From: Parapristionchus giblindavisi
Taxonomy: Eukaryota; Nematoda; Chromadorea; Rhabditida; Diplogasteridae
Reading direction: 5' to 3'
DNA length: 64,000 bases
Assembly (NCBI GenBank): GCA_943737045.1
Contig: CALSFV010000217.1
Location: forward strand, 806,001 to 870,000
The notes below the pieces were generated by a model. It saw nothing but the letters and a program-made list of their open reading frames with translations. It was not told the origin of the DNA and did not search any database. Made by a program: the position numbers and the translations under genes. How positions within the stretch are numbered: position 1 is the first letter of the stretch; the number at the start of each line of letters is the position of its first letter. Shown here one piece after another: positions 24,051 through 37,454 of this stretch.

Positions 24051-24386
24051 ACATTAGTTCAAAATGCGAAAGAGATGGAAATAGCGGGGCAACAGAGATG
24101 CCGAGGCGACTTTACCAACACTGTGGTGCGCGCTTTGGCGTGTTTTCACAATAAACAGACCATAGTTCATTAGTCAGAGCGGCGCATCTCAGACAGTTTT
24201 GGTAGCGCGGCGGAGAGTGCGACAGAGATAATCATTGGATTCCATCGCGCACGCACCTCTTCTCTAATGCATCCCACCAAACCCGTCTGGCATCCGCCGC
24301 GCCCTCTTTATATTCAATCATTTTTATGCAACTTCTTCCAGAGGTGGTTCATTGTTGCCCCGCTATTCCAGAGGCTGAACTAACGT
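24051..24386. mobile_element. MITE with GCGGGGCAAC ends
   Basis: CATTAGTTCAAAATGCGAAA at left and GCTGAACTAACGTG at right, with AATAGCGGGGCAAC and its inverse GTTGCCCCGCTATT. It landed in a CTCTCG MITE: GAGCGGAGAGTTTCAAATTA precedes it and GTGTGCCTTTAAA follows. Confidence 0.7.
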
Positions 24387-24742
24387 GTGTGCCTTTAAAA
24401 AACAGTCAAATCGTTCTTCTTGTGAGCACATAGTAGTCACTCTAACCTGTGTGCACTTGGAAAACATGCGTATTGGTGTTTCACGCAGACGACAAATCAG
24501 CGAAGAGTAGATCGACAAATTGTTCAACGAGACACTGAATTGTGAGGAGAAATACGATCGGTGTCGCGAGTAATGTAGATGATCTGGGGAAAGAGGGACA
24601 AGAAGAGTTCAACTCGATTGAGTGATCCTGGAATAAGTATACATTTTAATAGAGCAAATAAGACTTATTTGTGTGGGTGCTCGAACATGCCTCGTGACTG
24701 GGTATTCCAAAAGATTATGACCAAAGAACGATTTGAGTGCGT

Positions 24743-25060
24743 TCCAAGGGAGTATGACAAAACCGCAACGACAAAACCGCAAACGACAAAACCGCAACTC
24801 GCGATAACTTCGGCCAGAGTTGTCCAATCATGGTCAGCTTGGACTTTTTGAACTCCTGAGGCTCAGGGCTATCACGTAACAAGTTGATCTTTGATCTTTC
24901 GCCCCTCAACGACAAAACCGCAACTCGCGATAACTTCGGCCAGAGTTGTCCAATCGTGGTCAGCTTGGACTTTTTGAACTCCTGAGCATAAGGGATATCA
25001 CGTCAATAATTGATCTTTGATCTCTGGCCTCTCAACGACAAAAGCGCAACTCGAGCTATC
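24743..25060 (+). repeat. Second 126-bp tandem array, diverged sequence
   Basis: Units begin ACGACAAAACCGCAACTCGC at 24784, ACGACAAAACCGCAACTCGC at 24910 and ACGACAAAAGCGCAACTCGA at 25036: again exactly 126 bp apart. Only the unit head and the GTTGATCTTTGATC segment resemble the 7.3-8.5 kb array; the middle differs. Confidence 0.8.
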
Positions 25061-25130
25061 TCCGCTCAGAGTGATCCTAGACACTTCTGCATGTTCTCAT
25101 ACGAAACCACAGGACCTGCGCCATCCCGCA

Positions 25131-26045
25131 TTGTAAACTACCGTAATCTACCGTAACCCGGTTCGGTGGGTCAGATCAAGTGCGATGGGTCAGATTTCAC
25201 TAAAAAGTGTCCAAATGGTTACTATGTGCGTGGTATGATTATGAGTTATTGCAAACTACCGTAATCTACCGTAACCCGGTTCGGTGGGTCAGATCAAGTG
25301 CGACGGGTCAGATTTCAGTGATAATTGTCGGAATACCCACTACGTGCGATATATCATTTTAACATATTGTAAACTACCGTAATCTACCGTAACCCGGTTC
25401 GGTGGGTCAGATGTCATTAAATATGTGTGTCAGATTTGAGTAAGCATAGCTTTAATTAGCAGCAGGGTGTGCGGTAAAATATTTTCAAAGATTTTGTTTA
25501 AAAAAACAAAATCCGAAAACTTTTTAACAATGTTACTTTTTCCCATATATTTTTGAAATTCTGTGCTTTTTATTTCGTAGCAGCTATTTCGACAATTTTT
25601 AGTAAAGTCTGACCCACCGAACCGGGTTACGGTAGATTGCGGTAGTTTGCAGTAACTCATAATCATGCCACGCACATAGTAACCATTTAGACTATTTTTA
25701 GTGAAATCTGACCCATCGCACTTGATCTGACCCACCGAACCGGGTTACGGTAGATTGCGGTAGTTTACAATATGTTATAATGATATATCACACGTAGTGG
25801 GTATTCCGACAATTATCACTGAAATCTAACCCGTCGCACTTCATCTGACCCACCGAACCGGGTTACGGTAGATTGCGGTAGTTTACAATATGTTATAATG
25901 ATATATCACACGTAGTGGGTATTCCGACAATTATCACTGAAATCTAACCCGTCGCACTTCATCTGACCCACCGAACCGGGTTACGGTAGAGTACGGTAGT
26001 TTACAATAACTCATAATCATACCACGCACATAGTAACTATTTGGA
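25131..26045. repeat. Inverted array of 118-bp tandem units
   Basis: The left arm has AAACTACCGTAATCTACCGT at 25135, 25253 and 25371. The right arm has the inverse, with GGTAGTTT at 25641, 25759, 25877 and 25995. The spacing is 118 bp everywhere. Units hold CCCGGTTCGGTGGGTCAGAT. The spacer 25410-25610 is AT-rich. No coding capacity. Confidence 0.85.
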
Positions 26046-26672
26046 CACTTTTAAGAGCTCGGATCTGTAAGACTCGAGCATTTCGGCCAGATTCCGGACA
26101 TTTCGCCAAGAATTTTGATTCAGGCCACTGTACTTTATGGATGTAGGGTACAGTAGCGCCGCAAAGTCTTAATACACTTTTTAGTTATGCTGCCATTTTG
26201 GAGTCAGATGAGATATCAAGCTGAAACTTGTACATGATGTACCCACAGTAGGTACGCATTCGATCCTCTTATAAGGTCTCACAGGCTTTTCTGGTTATTG
26301 CATAGTGATGACGCAACCGAACAACACTTTTTCGAAAATTCATTATTCTTTCAGGGATTTTTTCGTACTTATCAAACTTCTTGATCATTGAGATAACTAC
26401 AAGGCCTATTCAGAAAAAAAGTTTCAGGTTGCTGCGAGTTCGGGTATTGGCTGCAGGCTTCCTGCAACTTCGTGGTCGCAAAATCATATCTCGGCTTCTA
26501 GAAGAGCTTTCAAGGAGTTCAAAGCAGCAAACTGATTCTCTCGGTGAATCCTAATGATCCTGTAAGTATGGTATCGTACATCGAAAAATTATTGGATCAT
26601 GATTCGTTTGAACCATTCTGAATGGTTCTAGCGAATCAAAGGCGATTATGACCGAATGTGACATTTTTGTTC

Positions 26673-26961
26673 TTATTCTTTCTTTTCATTGTTTTTATTT
26701 CACTCTAATCTAGTTAGTCCGCGAGAATCATGCCAAAATATTGCGTTTTCGCAAACTTAACTTAAAACATAATTCAAAGGAAACGCAGAGCCGAAGGCGA
26801 AACCGGGAAATAGTCCGAAATAGTACATCCGAATATGAAATCTTCGGAACGATTTATTCATTTACGAATCACCATGATTTTATGAAGAAGCATTATTTTA
26901 TCATGATTCTCGCGGACTAACTAGATTAGAGTGAAATAAAAACAATGAAAAGAAAGAATAA
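26673..26961. mobile_element. Hairpin MITE with about 60-bp inverted ends
   Basis: TTATTCTTTCTTTTCATTGT at left and its inverse at right continue through CACTCTAATCTAGTTAGTCC. Nested within the 26151-30864 element. Confidence 0.75.
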
Positions 26962-27285
26962 TGCATCGTTACATTTGCCTGACGCGCCTACGCCGTCACG
27001 TAAAAAAACGTTACATTTGGCGACGCGCGCGTCGACGTAAATTTTGGAGTGTGTTGGGTCCCAAGGGGAAAACCCTGATTGTCATCAGGGGTACGGTAGG
27101 AAGTCACCGTAACCATCGATCAATATTGGTTGGCTACCGTAACCTTTTACCGTACCCCTGATGACATTCAGGGTTTTCCACTTGGGACCCAACACACTCC
27201 AAAATAGACGTCGACGCACGCGTCGCCAAATGTAACGTTTTTTTACGTGACGGCGTAGGCGCGTCAGGCAAATGTAACGATGCAT
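26961..27285. mobile_element. CG-rich hairpin MITE
   Basis: ATGCATCGTTACATTTGCCT at left and its inverse at right, with CGTCACGTAAAAAAACGTTA and ACGCGCGCGTCGACG inside. The arms meet near 27123 at GATCAATATTGGTTG. A small relative is at about 44251-44337. Confidence 0.75.
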
Positions 27286-28318
27286 AAGAACAAAAATGTC
27301 ACATTCGGTCATAATCGCCTTTGATTCGCTAGAACCATTCCTCAGGTAATTCGATCAAAGTCAGATCAGGAATTTGACCACTTTTGAATCTGATCAGATG
27401 AAATCAGAATCTGATCAGATCTGATCAGATTCGGATCAAGTACTACAAATGCGCAAAGGATTTTGCCTAGCGCGTTTAATTTATGTGCGTGTTTGATTAT
27501 AAGGAGGGAGCACGTTTTAATTTATATTTTTACGATGAAATAATAATTTATTATCGATAGATATTTCATATTTTCGTATCACGTTGTTACATTGAACTAG
27601 AAGATGCATATATCCATTTGTTGTATGCTACAGTTGTTTCGTTTCTCATTCATGTTGTTGTAACATGGGAAAGTTCAAATTTGCAGCTACTCAGTCTGAA
27701 TGACACGAATTGTTCAAGCAGGATGTGGAGGTGCTGAAGCCAGGTATGATATTAGATTGAAGAGTAGTTCTAAATCAATATTATCGGTTTAATTCTGAGC
27801 TTTATAGGAACTCGTAATGTAGAGGCGCGGAATGAAGGTCGATTAATACTGTCTACCGCTAGCTATGGGAATCACACAGCGTGAGTTGTATTGATTTCTT
27901 AATTCATTTACTTTTTTCGTGTTATGTCGAACTTAGAAGCAGTTTTCGATCGCTCACTAGTTGCTATTTCTCTTTTGCGCTATGGCAGATTCCGTACGCA
28001 ATATCAAGACAAGTTAACGAGTGTTGGAGATTCAATATGAGATCAATAAATGAACCAATATCTAGAGAATTATTCATAAAAAGTATTAAATATCTATACA
28101 ATATGATTTCCAGATTGATTTCTTATCGTCTTATATTCGGCTAAACTGGTCTCATGGGTGACCTCTTCTAATATCAATCTGAACGCCAATCTGAGGAAAT
28201 TCAAGCACAAGATAGCGCACATGGCGATATAAATGGTATCCTTTTTATTATACCTACATTATTGGAAAATATGAAACAACTGTAACTCGTGGCTACTCAT
28301 GTTAATTTTGTCATTCTA

Positions 28319-29170
28319 TTACGTTGATGCATAAGTTTCTTTACAAAATTAACAAGGAGTCTCTTTTCATTATTCTGTCCATGAGAGATGAACTATAGCT
28401 CATTAGAAAGCCCTTTTCCTATAGATGAAGACTACGTAGTTGGAGAAATGTCAAACCTGCAATTATGCGCGCAATGATGGGCTAGTTCTCTTATCTCTGC
28501 GCGCAAGTGGTCCTCATTCTCCGTTTCCGAGTGAATTTCGTCTAGCCATAGCTTGCCAGTTCAAGCCTTGGTCAATGTTTAAATGAGTCTTGCGTTATCA
28601 TATTGAAAATAGATTTCACCATCCGACTTTTCTAATTAACAGTCCTTATTTCTATATCGATTTTCTCGAAAAAGAGGTGGATTATACCTTTTCTGAAAAC
28701 GGATTCGTAATCACCATCGAAAAGTGATTCTAGTCGTGGCATTGTCATCTCATAAGGCCAGTCCGATTCCAAAGATTCCCCTTGTTAGTAACATGTGCGG
28801 TAACAGTCTGGAATCGTTGTAGCAACTCCCAATACTCAACTCCCCTGATGCTCCACCGAACGGAAAGCATTTCTTCATTGTCGTAGTGGGCCCATCTTTC
28901 ATCCCCATTAATGACATGAGCGAGTCAATCGAATTTACGTTCTGGGGCTAGAAAAGACACTGCGTGAACTCACAGTGGTGAATTTGATCGGGGACGAAAA
29001 CAACATGAGCCACTCTGAGCTGGACGACGAGATGGGCTGACGAGAAAATAACACTAGGCAGGGGGAATGCCATTCCAACATTTAGAGCAGAGGCCCCTTT
29101 GATCAACAACAAGAGAAATAAGAGGGCTAAGTGCTGTAAAGAAACTTATGCATCAACCTAATACAACAAA
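28319..29170. mobile_element. Element with ends GTTGATGCATAAGTTTCTTT
   Basis: ACGTTGATGCATAAGTTTCT near 28322 is inverted at about 29140-29165. Related ends occur at about 2008-2030 and 2288-2315 in P450 intron 3 (CGAAAGTTTCTTTACA and CTTTCGCATCAACGTAAAC), marking a further, shorter copy there. Confidence 0.6.
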
Positions 29171-29769
29171 TTGCGGTAGTAGAAAGTAGCATGGAATGTC
29201 ATTTCTTGCTTTCAGTAGCGAATTTGAAATCTTCTTGAAAAGAAAAACGCAGCTTTCAAGCGTAATTTCGATAACAATATATGCTTTACATTCCTTTTAT
29301 ACCTATACTTTTAAAAAAAATTCCCCCCCTCTAATCCTTTAAACGTCCATTTTTCAGTACACGTGCGAGAAGCAACAAGAATACTACAATGCCGATCGAC
29401 CTTCTTTTTTCTTCATTCATGAATAAATCATTTACATTGCTTTGATGTATTCCTAAGTGGTTCCAATACCACTAAGATATTTTTAAACACAAGGAGAAAT
29501 CAAAATATGATCAGATAAAATCAAAATATGATCAGAAGAAACCAAGATCTGATCAGGTGAAATCAAGATCTGATCATGCCAAAAACAAATTAGGATTTCT
29601 CCTGATCAGATCTTGATTTCTCCTGATGTAACTTTGATCGAATTACCTGAGTCAGAATGGTTCAAACGAATCATGATCCAATAATTTTTCGATGTACGAT
29701 AGCGCTAGCATATCATTCACGCTCATAGATCGAAAAAGTCACTTTTTTAAAAGACCAAACTTTGAAAAA

Positions 29770-30440
29770 TCACAATTCTGGGGGCGGACATTGTAAAAAT
29801 ATGGTTTTTGGATAGGAATGTACCAAATATATTCATTAATCGATTCCCCGCTTTTTAGAGCGATGGCTATTCTTTCTTGCCTGCGACAGTCGATTATCTG
29901 TAGGATAGTCGTTTAGGCCGCGCTCCCTTCTCATCTCGCAGCACCTAGACATTTCTGGGTCTTCGACACTGCTCAACGAAACTTGATAGATGAAATAACT
30001 CTAAAACGTAATGTCGCTAATCTGAACATCGTAGTCTATAAAATAAAGCGTTTTTGATCTTCTGTTATCGAATGACACAACTTTTCATTGTGATTTTGAG
30101 CAAAATTTGACGAAAAACGAGCAAAGATCAAAGATCAAAGATAGAAAACATAAAGATCAAAGACAAAAAAACTCGATTCATACAGTGTCTCTCTATTCTG
30201 ACTAATCAAATCACTAAAAGCGGCTAAATCGTCATTGAGCAGTGTCGAAGATCCAGAAATGTTTGCGGGTCGCGTGATGAGAAGGGAGCGCGGCCTAAAC
30301 GACTATCCTTCAGATAATCGACTGCCGCAGGCAAGAAAGAATAGCAATCGCTCTAAAAAGAGGGGAATCGATAAATTAATATATTTTCAACATTCCTATC
30401 CAAAAACCAGAATTTTACAAGGTCCGCCCCCAGAATTGTG
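29770..30440. mobile_element. Large hairpin, arms about 260 bp
   Basis: ACAATTCTGGGGGCGGAC at left; the inverse is at the right end. Further matches: AGTCGTTTAGGCCGCGCTCC and CATTTCTGG with inverses near 30.26-30.29 kb. The loop contains GATCAAAGATCAAAGAT. Confidence 0.75.
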
Positions 30441-31296
30441 ATTACATACATACAGGATCATTAGGATTCACCGAGAGAATCAGTTTGCTGCTTTGAACTC
30501 CTTTAAAGCTCTTCTAGAAGCCGAGATATGATTTTGCGACCACGAAGTTGCAGCAAGCCTTCAGCCAATACCCGAATTCGCAGCAACCGGAAATTTTTTT
30601 CCTGGATAGGCCTTGTTGTTCTCTCAATGCTCACGAAGTTTGATGAGTACGAAAAAATCCCTGAAAGAATAATGAATTTTCGAAAAAGTGTTGTTCGGTA
30701 GCGTCATCACTATGCAATAACCAGAAAGGCCCGTGAGACCTTATAAGAGGATCGAATGCGTACATACTGTGGGTATATCATGTACAAGTTTCAGCTTGAT
30801 ATCTCATCTGACGCCAAAATGGCAGCAGAACTAAAAAGTGTATTAAGACTTTGCGGCGCTACTGTACCTTGGGCCCACATTACAAAATGGTACCCAAAGT
30901 GGCAATAGCAGTGAAACGCGGCGTGCCAGGTGGGCGCAAGTTTGAAAACTCGATTTTCATATTTTTTCAACCGAACAAGCTAGAGTCCAAATTTCTTCGG
31001 CATTGTGTTAGGCATGCCCAATGTGCACAGAAACACTATTGAGATTAATTTTAAGCAATTCCTAGACTGATTTTTTTACCCGAATTTTCGGTTTTTTTCC
31101 GATTTCTCGGCATCTCAATTTCAATTCCGCAAAAGTTCTCTAGTATGTCCATGGAGCCCAACTACTAGTGCATGTAACCCTGCTAGGCGAAAATCGATCT
31201 TGGATTGCGCGTGTCGGAAAAAATCGGTCTGATTGTCTTCAACTTGACTCACACTCGTTGTTTCATAATTTTTTGCTGTATTTTCAAAACGATTAG

Positions 31297-32297
31297 TGCG
31301 GAATTGTGGTCTACTCAAAGTTTAGAGGTGAGACGAGTAAAATGACACAAGAACCCCATCACTTGGATCAATTTGAAAATTTCGCTTTTCACTTTCATGG
31401 TAGAAAAAAATTTCTCAAGTTTGAAATGTTTTCATATATGCGGCTTTTTCTGAAGTACTAATGATGTAAATAATATTCAGCCAATGCGCAATGGCTGATC
31501 TCTCCTTTCAACCATTTTTCGTTAAGTTTTTTTTTTTTTGTTGAATGTGTGCGAAAAAGTCAGAATTGTGCTTGAATCAGTTTCCAACTTACTTTCTGTA
31601 ACATTCTATCAAAGTACTTAACCAATTTTTTTCACGATTTTCATATTGGTTTAAAGTACATAACCAATATGAAAATCGTTGATTTTGGAAAATTCAAAAA
31701 AATCAATTTGAGTGCCTACTTTCACGGAAAATTTCTGAAATATAGCAGTTTTTCGACTCAAATGCTGCGACAATTAGCAAACGACAATGACAATGTGAAG
31801 TTTCATGATGAGTAAACATAGTAGAACTGGAATTCCGACATTCGGCTCACTTTTGAAAAAATCGATTTCCTTGACCAAATATGAATTTTCCGAAATTAAC
31901 GATTTTCATATTGATTATGTACATTGCAATGTACTTAGATAGAATGTTACAGAAAGTAAGTTGGAAACTGATTTCTGACTTTCTCTTCAAGCACAATTCT
32001 GACTTTTTCGCCCGCATTCAACATGAAACTTAACGAAAAATTGTTGAAAGGAGAGATCAGCCATTGAGCATTGGCTGAATATTATTTACATCATTAGTAC
32101 TTCAGAATAAGCCGCATATATGAAAACATTTCAAACTTGAGAAATTTTGAAATTTTCTACCATGACCATGAAAATGAAAATCATGAAAAAAATCATGGTC
32201 ATGAAAATCGAAATTTTCAAATTGAACCAAGTGATTGGCTTCTTGTGTCATTTTACTCGTCTCACCTCTAAACTTTGAGTAGATCACAATTCCGCAA
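31297..32297. mobile_element. 1-kb palindrome immediately left of a LINE fragment
   Basis: TGCGGAATTGTGGTCTACTC at left and its inverse at the right end; homology continues through AACTTTGAGTAGA, GCCAATGCGCAATGGCTGAT and GGAAACTGATT. The centre, near 31.79 kb, is less similar. The LINE begins within 10 bp of its right end. Confidence 0.75.
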
Positions 32298-32298
32298 C

Positions 32299-33127
32299 GT
32301 ATAATAATAAGTTAGAGTTTCATAACCACATTACAAATATCGTCAACAAGGCTAAAGCACGATGCGCATACATTCATAGATCTTTTATGTCTCGCTCTAT
32401 AAATGTTTATGCACGTCTTTTTCAGACTTACGTCTTGCCTGTTCTGGAATACTGTAGCGAGCTGTGGAATCCCAATAGTGTCATGCTGAATGATCTAATT
32501 GAGTCCTGTCTGACCTCATATTCCAGGAGAGTCCTTGCGAAGTGCGGCATACCCTACACAAACTACGCCGAGGCACTCAATCTACTCAATCTCCGCTCGC
32601 TCAAACATCGTCGAACCTGTTTAGATCTTTCTTTTGTATTCAAAATTGTTCACGGATTCGTTGATGTCGATTGTAGGCAATTTTTCATCATTTCGAGTAA
32701 TCTAAATCGTACTAGAGGTCATCCTATGAGAATGTGTTGTAATAGATGTAATAGTAGTAGATATCTTTCATTCTTCTCCAATAGAATTGTTAATAGTTGG
32801 AATAGTCTTGATACATTAATTGTAACTTCCCCCAACCCAATAGTTTTCAATAATCGTATTAAAGCTGTAATCTCGTAATTTAGCAGCTATCTTCGAATCT
32901 TATTCATTTCTAAAGTATCGCTTTGAGTTTATCTTCCTTCCCTCATTATATAAGAAGCGATAAATATATTATAAAGCTCAGCCAACTTTATGCTGATGGC
33001 CCGGCCTCTATGACAGGCTTGTCGATCCGATCGACTGAGATTCATAGAGTTAGAAAACAAGTCCTCAGCACAATGCAAACAAGTACAACAAAAGAAATAA
33101 AATTAGTTCAAAAAGTGAAAATACATT
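32299..33127 (+). mobile_element. 5'-truncated LINE, C-terminal end of reverse transcriptase ORF
   Basis: One open frame from about 32299 to TAA at 32876-32878 has the end of a CR1/Jockey-type reverse transcriptase: LFQTYVLPVLEYCSELWNP, then RRVLAKCGIPYTNY, LNLRSLKHRRTCLDL and FFSNRIVNSWNSL. A short 3' UTR follows to about 33127. Nothing of the catalytic FADD part remains, so it is inactive. Confidence 0.85.
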
Positions 33128-33394
33128 AGAAAAATTCACTAATTTTTTCTTATTGTTTGAGAAACGCTACTATTTTTCTTACAATACGATGATAATACCT
33201 CTTCACACAACATATCAAACAATTACGTTGATTGGTTGCGTACTAGCACAGCTACACTGAAAAAATGCACTTTTTAGTATACTTTTGGACGTTACTATAT
33301 CTGTTTGGCGGTCTCTACTTTGTCTATTCATCGTCTCTCATCAGCAAAAAAAAAAGTTCTTATCAAGTAAGTTCTCATTCTACAGTTCTCATCC

Positions 33395-33520
33395 CACTTT
33401 GTGTTAAAGGAAGCATAACCTCTCTCAATGGTCTCTACACACTATTTCTTTGTTCTCTAACAACGAGAGAGCATTGCACGTTGAAGAGACCATTGAGAGA
33501 GGTTTCTCTCCCTTTAAAAA
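33395..33520. mobile_element. CTCTC hairpin MITE
   Basis: AAAGGAAGCATAACCTCTCT at left, inverse AGAGAGGTTTCTCTCCCTTT at right, core CTAACAACGAGAGAGCATTG. A sister copy is at 37455-37572. Confidence 0.65.
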
Positions 33521-33528
33521 GCTGTCTC

Positions 33529-36065
33529 TGCAAGAACGTCGGAATTCCGACCGCAATTGACACAGTCTTTCAAAATGGTCCGATTTTTTTTAAAAACTCA
33601 AACTTTCAGGGCCTAGAGGTGGGATACACTTCATCCTAAAAATTGGACCCGTACGTTGATCTTTGATCTTCGAAATTTTTATCGCAATGTTAACTTCTCA
33701 TGCTATACACCATTCGATAGAACGTGAAAAGGAATGGCAGGTGCCAAGTTTTCGAAGGTGTAGGCGCTCTGGTATTGGAGAAACAGAAAGAAGTGACTCA
33801 AAAACATGAACACCATTTTCAAAAAAAAATTTCGCCATGATGCAATGGCGGCCGCCCCCTAGAAACTATGTTGCTTATGCAAAATTGTATGGAAAATCCG
33901 ATAAAAATAGTCTCCAATCTGTACGACATGCCAGACACGCACTTTTTTCGCGAAAAAAAATTAGCATGCAGTCGCCTACCCGGGTTCGAATCATTCTCCC
34001 CTCGTGAAATTTTTGCCAACTTTTCCCAACTTCTTTTGATGTTTTCGCGATGTATTTCCACCATTCATGTGTTTTTGCATTGTCTTGACTTTGTTTTGAC
34101 ACTTTTTATGAATTGTGTATCTTCATTTTAAAATTCGAATTCGACTTGAGAATACAGAGTATTATCAGAGTACATGATCCATTGGCAGATGTGAAGATGA
34201 AATACAACAACGCGAAAACGAGGTGAAAATTTGACCGAGTAACGTTAGTTGGCGTGCGATTTGCCCGTATTATGGCAAATATTAGCCTGTTATAGGTAAA
34301 TCGCTGATTTTTGGGCTACCATTAGCCCGAATGTGGGCACATCGAGCACACAAGTAATGTAAGTTGGCAAATCTATTGCACATATTTGGGCAAGTTTGCT
34401 CTCTGTGCACGAGGAGGGCACTCAACCACGGTCATCTGAAGGTCATCTGTAAGAAGTGAAACAGCGACCTTTAGCTAAGATGTAAATTTACGTGCTATGC
34501 TAATTTCACATCCACTTCATGCCAATGCCGATTTTGCATCAGGATCTGTCTGCAGCTCAAGTGGAAATCAATTTTAAATTGGTCAAGGAATTGTCAGACC
34601 ACTGTGAAAACACATGAATTATGAAATTTTGTTTAATTGAGCTCAATTAGTCGGAGAAAAAAGTTTGCAAAAATTTGGCGTGGGGAGTAGGGATCCGCAA
34701 ATGTGCATTCGTGCGAAATGATTTTCAAAATGAAAATGAAAGAAAAGTCGTGCGCACGACTTCATTATTATAATTAAGTATTCATTCGTTCAAATTAATG
34801 CATTCGATTCATTCTGATAATTTTTATTCCTCAAATTGGTGGTTGGTCTGGCATTTGCATGCATTACATCGCACGAAAAAATGCGTCTTAATTGCGCAGA
34901 ATGACCTTTCATTATTTTTATTTCGTTCATGCTCGTACCGGCTGTGCATTTGCACGAATGCGGATCCCCACTGGGGAGGCGGATTCGAAAACTGGTCGAC
35001 GACTGCACGCTAGTCTTTTTCGCGAAAAAGTACATGACTGGCATGTCGGACAGACTGGAGACTATTTTTATCGGATTCTCCACACAATTTTGCATATACA
35101 ACATACCGTCAAAACGAAAAAAAGTGAAACATTTGTGACAATTTGTGACAATTTGTGACAAATTGTACAAAAGTTCACAAAGTGAATATTTTTAGCGTTT
35201 TTCACGCACTTGATGATGCATTTTCTCAGGTTTTTTTTAGTGTGGATGTGTTTGCCCATTGGAGTAATATATGACAAAAGTGAAAAAAATTAATCGGGAA
35301 CGCTGCTTAGAAAAATTGGTATACTGTAGCATACTGTAGAATCTTACTGTAAAACTGCTACCATCACGCTTTCTTCGTCTAATCATGGATGTATCTATCA
35401 TTATATGACTCTTTACAATGAATTTGCACTGTTTGAACCATGGCATGGATCAGGTTGCAAAGCTGGTATACGGTAGAAAATCCTACCGTATATAAGTTTC
35501 ACCAAACAGCGTTCACATTGAATTATTTAAATCGTTTTATTCACATGACAATTAGGGAAGCCCAGTGATGCTCAAATACCCTATTATCTAATAAATAACT
35601 TCAAACCGCGATTAGATACCATTATAGAAAATTTTCAAAAACTTGTGAACTTTTGTGACAATTTGTCACAAATTGTCACAAATGTTTCACTTTTTTCGTT
35701 TTGACGGTAGTTTCTAGGGGCGGCCGCCATTGCAACACCGCGAAAAGATTTTTTTGAAAATAGGCGAAAATATTTTTTTGAAAATAAAGATCATGTTTTT
35801 GCGACAATTCTTTCTGTTTCTCAAATACCAGAGCGCCTACACCTTCGAAAACTTGGCGCCTGGCCTACCTTTTCACGCTCTATCGAATGGTGTATAGCAT
35901 GAGGGGTTAGCATTACGATAAAAATTCTGAAGATCAAAGATCAAAGATCAAACTACGGGTCCATTTTTTGGCTGAAGTGTATCCCACCTCTGGGCACTCT
36001 GAGAGTTCGAGCGAAATCGGACCATTTTGAAATACTGTGCCACCCCCTCCGACGTTCTTACAGAA
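33529..36065. mobile_element. 2.5-kb palindromic element with nested repeats
   Basis: The outer arms 33529-33865 and 35710-36065 are inverted (CTGCAAGAACGTCGG; ATGGCGGCCGCCCCTAGAAACT; GGCGCTCTGGTATT). An inner pair is at 33880-33970 and 34990-35090. A TTTGTGACAATTTGTGACAA pair is at 35127-35165 and 35648-35690. A box-B-like GGGTTCGAATC is at about 33980 with no box A. Confidence 0.75.
34240..34415. repeat. Repeat shared with 61106-61305
   Basis: GCGATTTGCCCGTATT, TTAGCCCGAATGTGGGCA and GTAAGTTGGCAAATCTATT recur at about 61106-61305 (GAACGATTTGCCCGTATTCA; ATTTGCCCGAATGTGGGCAA). The second copy is the more regular. Confidence 0.65.
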
Positions 36066-37454
36066 ACCGCGTCTTAAGATAATCACAGAAGAATTAAAAG
36101 AATGTAATGGATGTCTGTCTTGTCTGTACGCCGTTTAAGGCCAAAGCAATGATAGTATTGTGTATAAGGTGAACGACTCGATGATTCGGCACTCAGATTT
36201 ATCGTATCTTACAAGTTGCCGTGTTTGAGATTAGATCAATTAGGGCGAGCTGCAGCCGGAGGAGGATTGGCTGCTGGGCGTTCGCTGCCAGCTTGATTGT
36301 CGGGGTGGAGCTTGATCAGCTCGCTCATCTTCTCCATGATCTTTTCATAATTTACTACTCGATTTCTCATCTAAAATGTGTTAAAATTATTATTATTATT
36401 TTTTGATATCTTTAGCTAAAAATATTACCGTAGCAAAAGGAGCGGTAGCTAAGAATTCCATAGAGTGTAATCCCTTGACGACGTTGTCCTAAAGTTCAAA
36501 GATCAGAGATCAAAGGTCAAACTATAATTGGATACCTGAACGAATAGGAACTGCTGATTCGTGAGGACGTTACGGATGATTAGGTGGAAGACCTCCTTGT
36601 AGTTGGCCTGTTGTTCCTTACCGCCGATCTTCTTCAGGAAAAGCACATCAAATTCCTGCAAAGAAAAAATATTGACTAATTGTAAGGAAGGAATAACAAC
36701 ATATCAATTACTTACAAAAAATATCTTGAGACCATAAGCGCGAGTGTAGTCCAGTTCCAGCATGGTCGTGTATCCTGTGATGACCTCGCGAACCGTGTAG
36801 CAGGGCTGCAAATTAGCAAGTTCACACAAGACAATAATGGACAAAGGAAACGTAGCAGAGGAGTTCATTCATGAGCAAGGCCACTGCATTCAAAATTCCA
36901 GAATAGACGAAAGCCTTGATAGCGTGTTGGGTTCGAGTGCCGAAGATGTCCACTACAGTCTCGTTCTGCAAAGATACAAAAGATCAATTATAAGAGATAT
37001 CTTGGGGTGTCAAGTCACTAGTCTGACCCATCGTACACCTAGCGTACACCCTAACAGTTGCTACGATACAAACGTATTCTCCTCCAGATATGCAAATGAA
37101 AGAGAATTACCTTGATACCTTCGTTGGGTATAAGAGCTCTTACTTCCTTACTCTGAAGCAATTATTGATTGATTATCGATTCATTTAACAAACCTTATTG
37201 AGGTTCTTGGCAGCATTGCCCCAGACGACAATGCGAAGACAGGTTTTGAGTTCAGGCTTGAGTGGCTTTCCATCATCGCCAGGGACGTAGTGATCGTTGT
37301 ATAGCTGCTCAAGTTTCTGCAAAGTACAATACATCAGATTTTCCCTTTCCTTCGCACAACGGATCCCAATATTTCGAAGTGATCCCTGTTCTTCCTTCGA
37401 ATTTTGGCGATATGAATATTGATGATATGGTAGATTGATACTTTAATACCTAAT

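Larger units (their letters stand above)
26151..30864. mobile_element. TA-flanked palindromic element, 4.7 kb, with nested elements
   Basis: Inverted ends CAGTAGCGCCGCAAAGTCTT, flanked by TA at 26149-26150 and 30865-30866. The arms (to about 26570 and from about 30453) match over roughly 420 bp. The interior is other hairpins: 26573-29703 outer repeat (ATCGTACATCGAAAAATTAT), 26673-26961, 26961-27285, 28319-29170 and 29770-30440. No transposase seen. Confidence 0.8.

Noticed and set aside
32387..32878. Host gene of 163 codons
   Set aside because: The sequence is the C-terminus of a LINE reverse transcriptase and its frame continues upstream of the ATG to the element junction.
33964..33990. 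Pol III box B as evidence for another tRNA-bearing element
   Set aside because: GGGTTCGAATC is present but there is no box A at the right distance.
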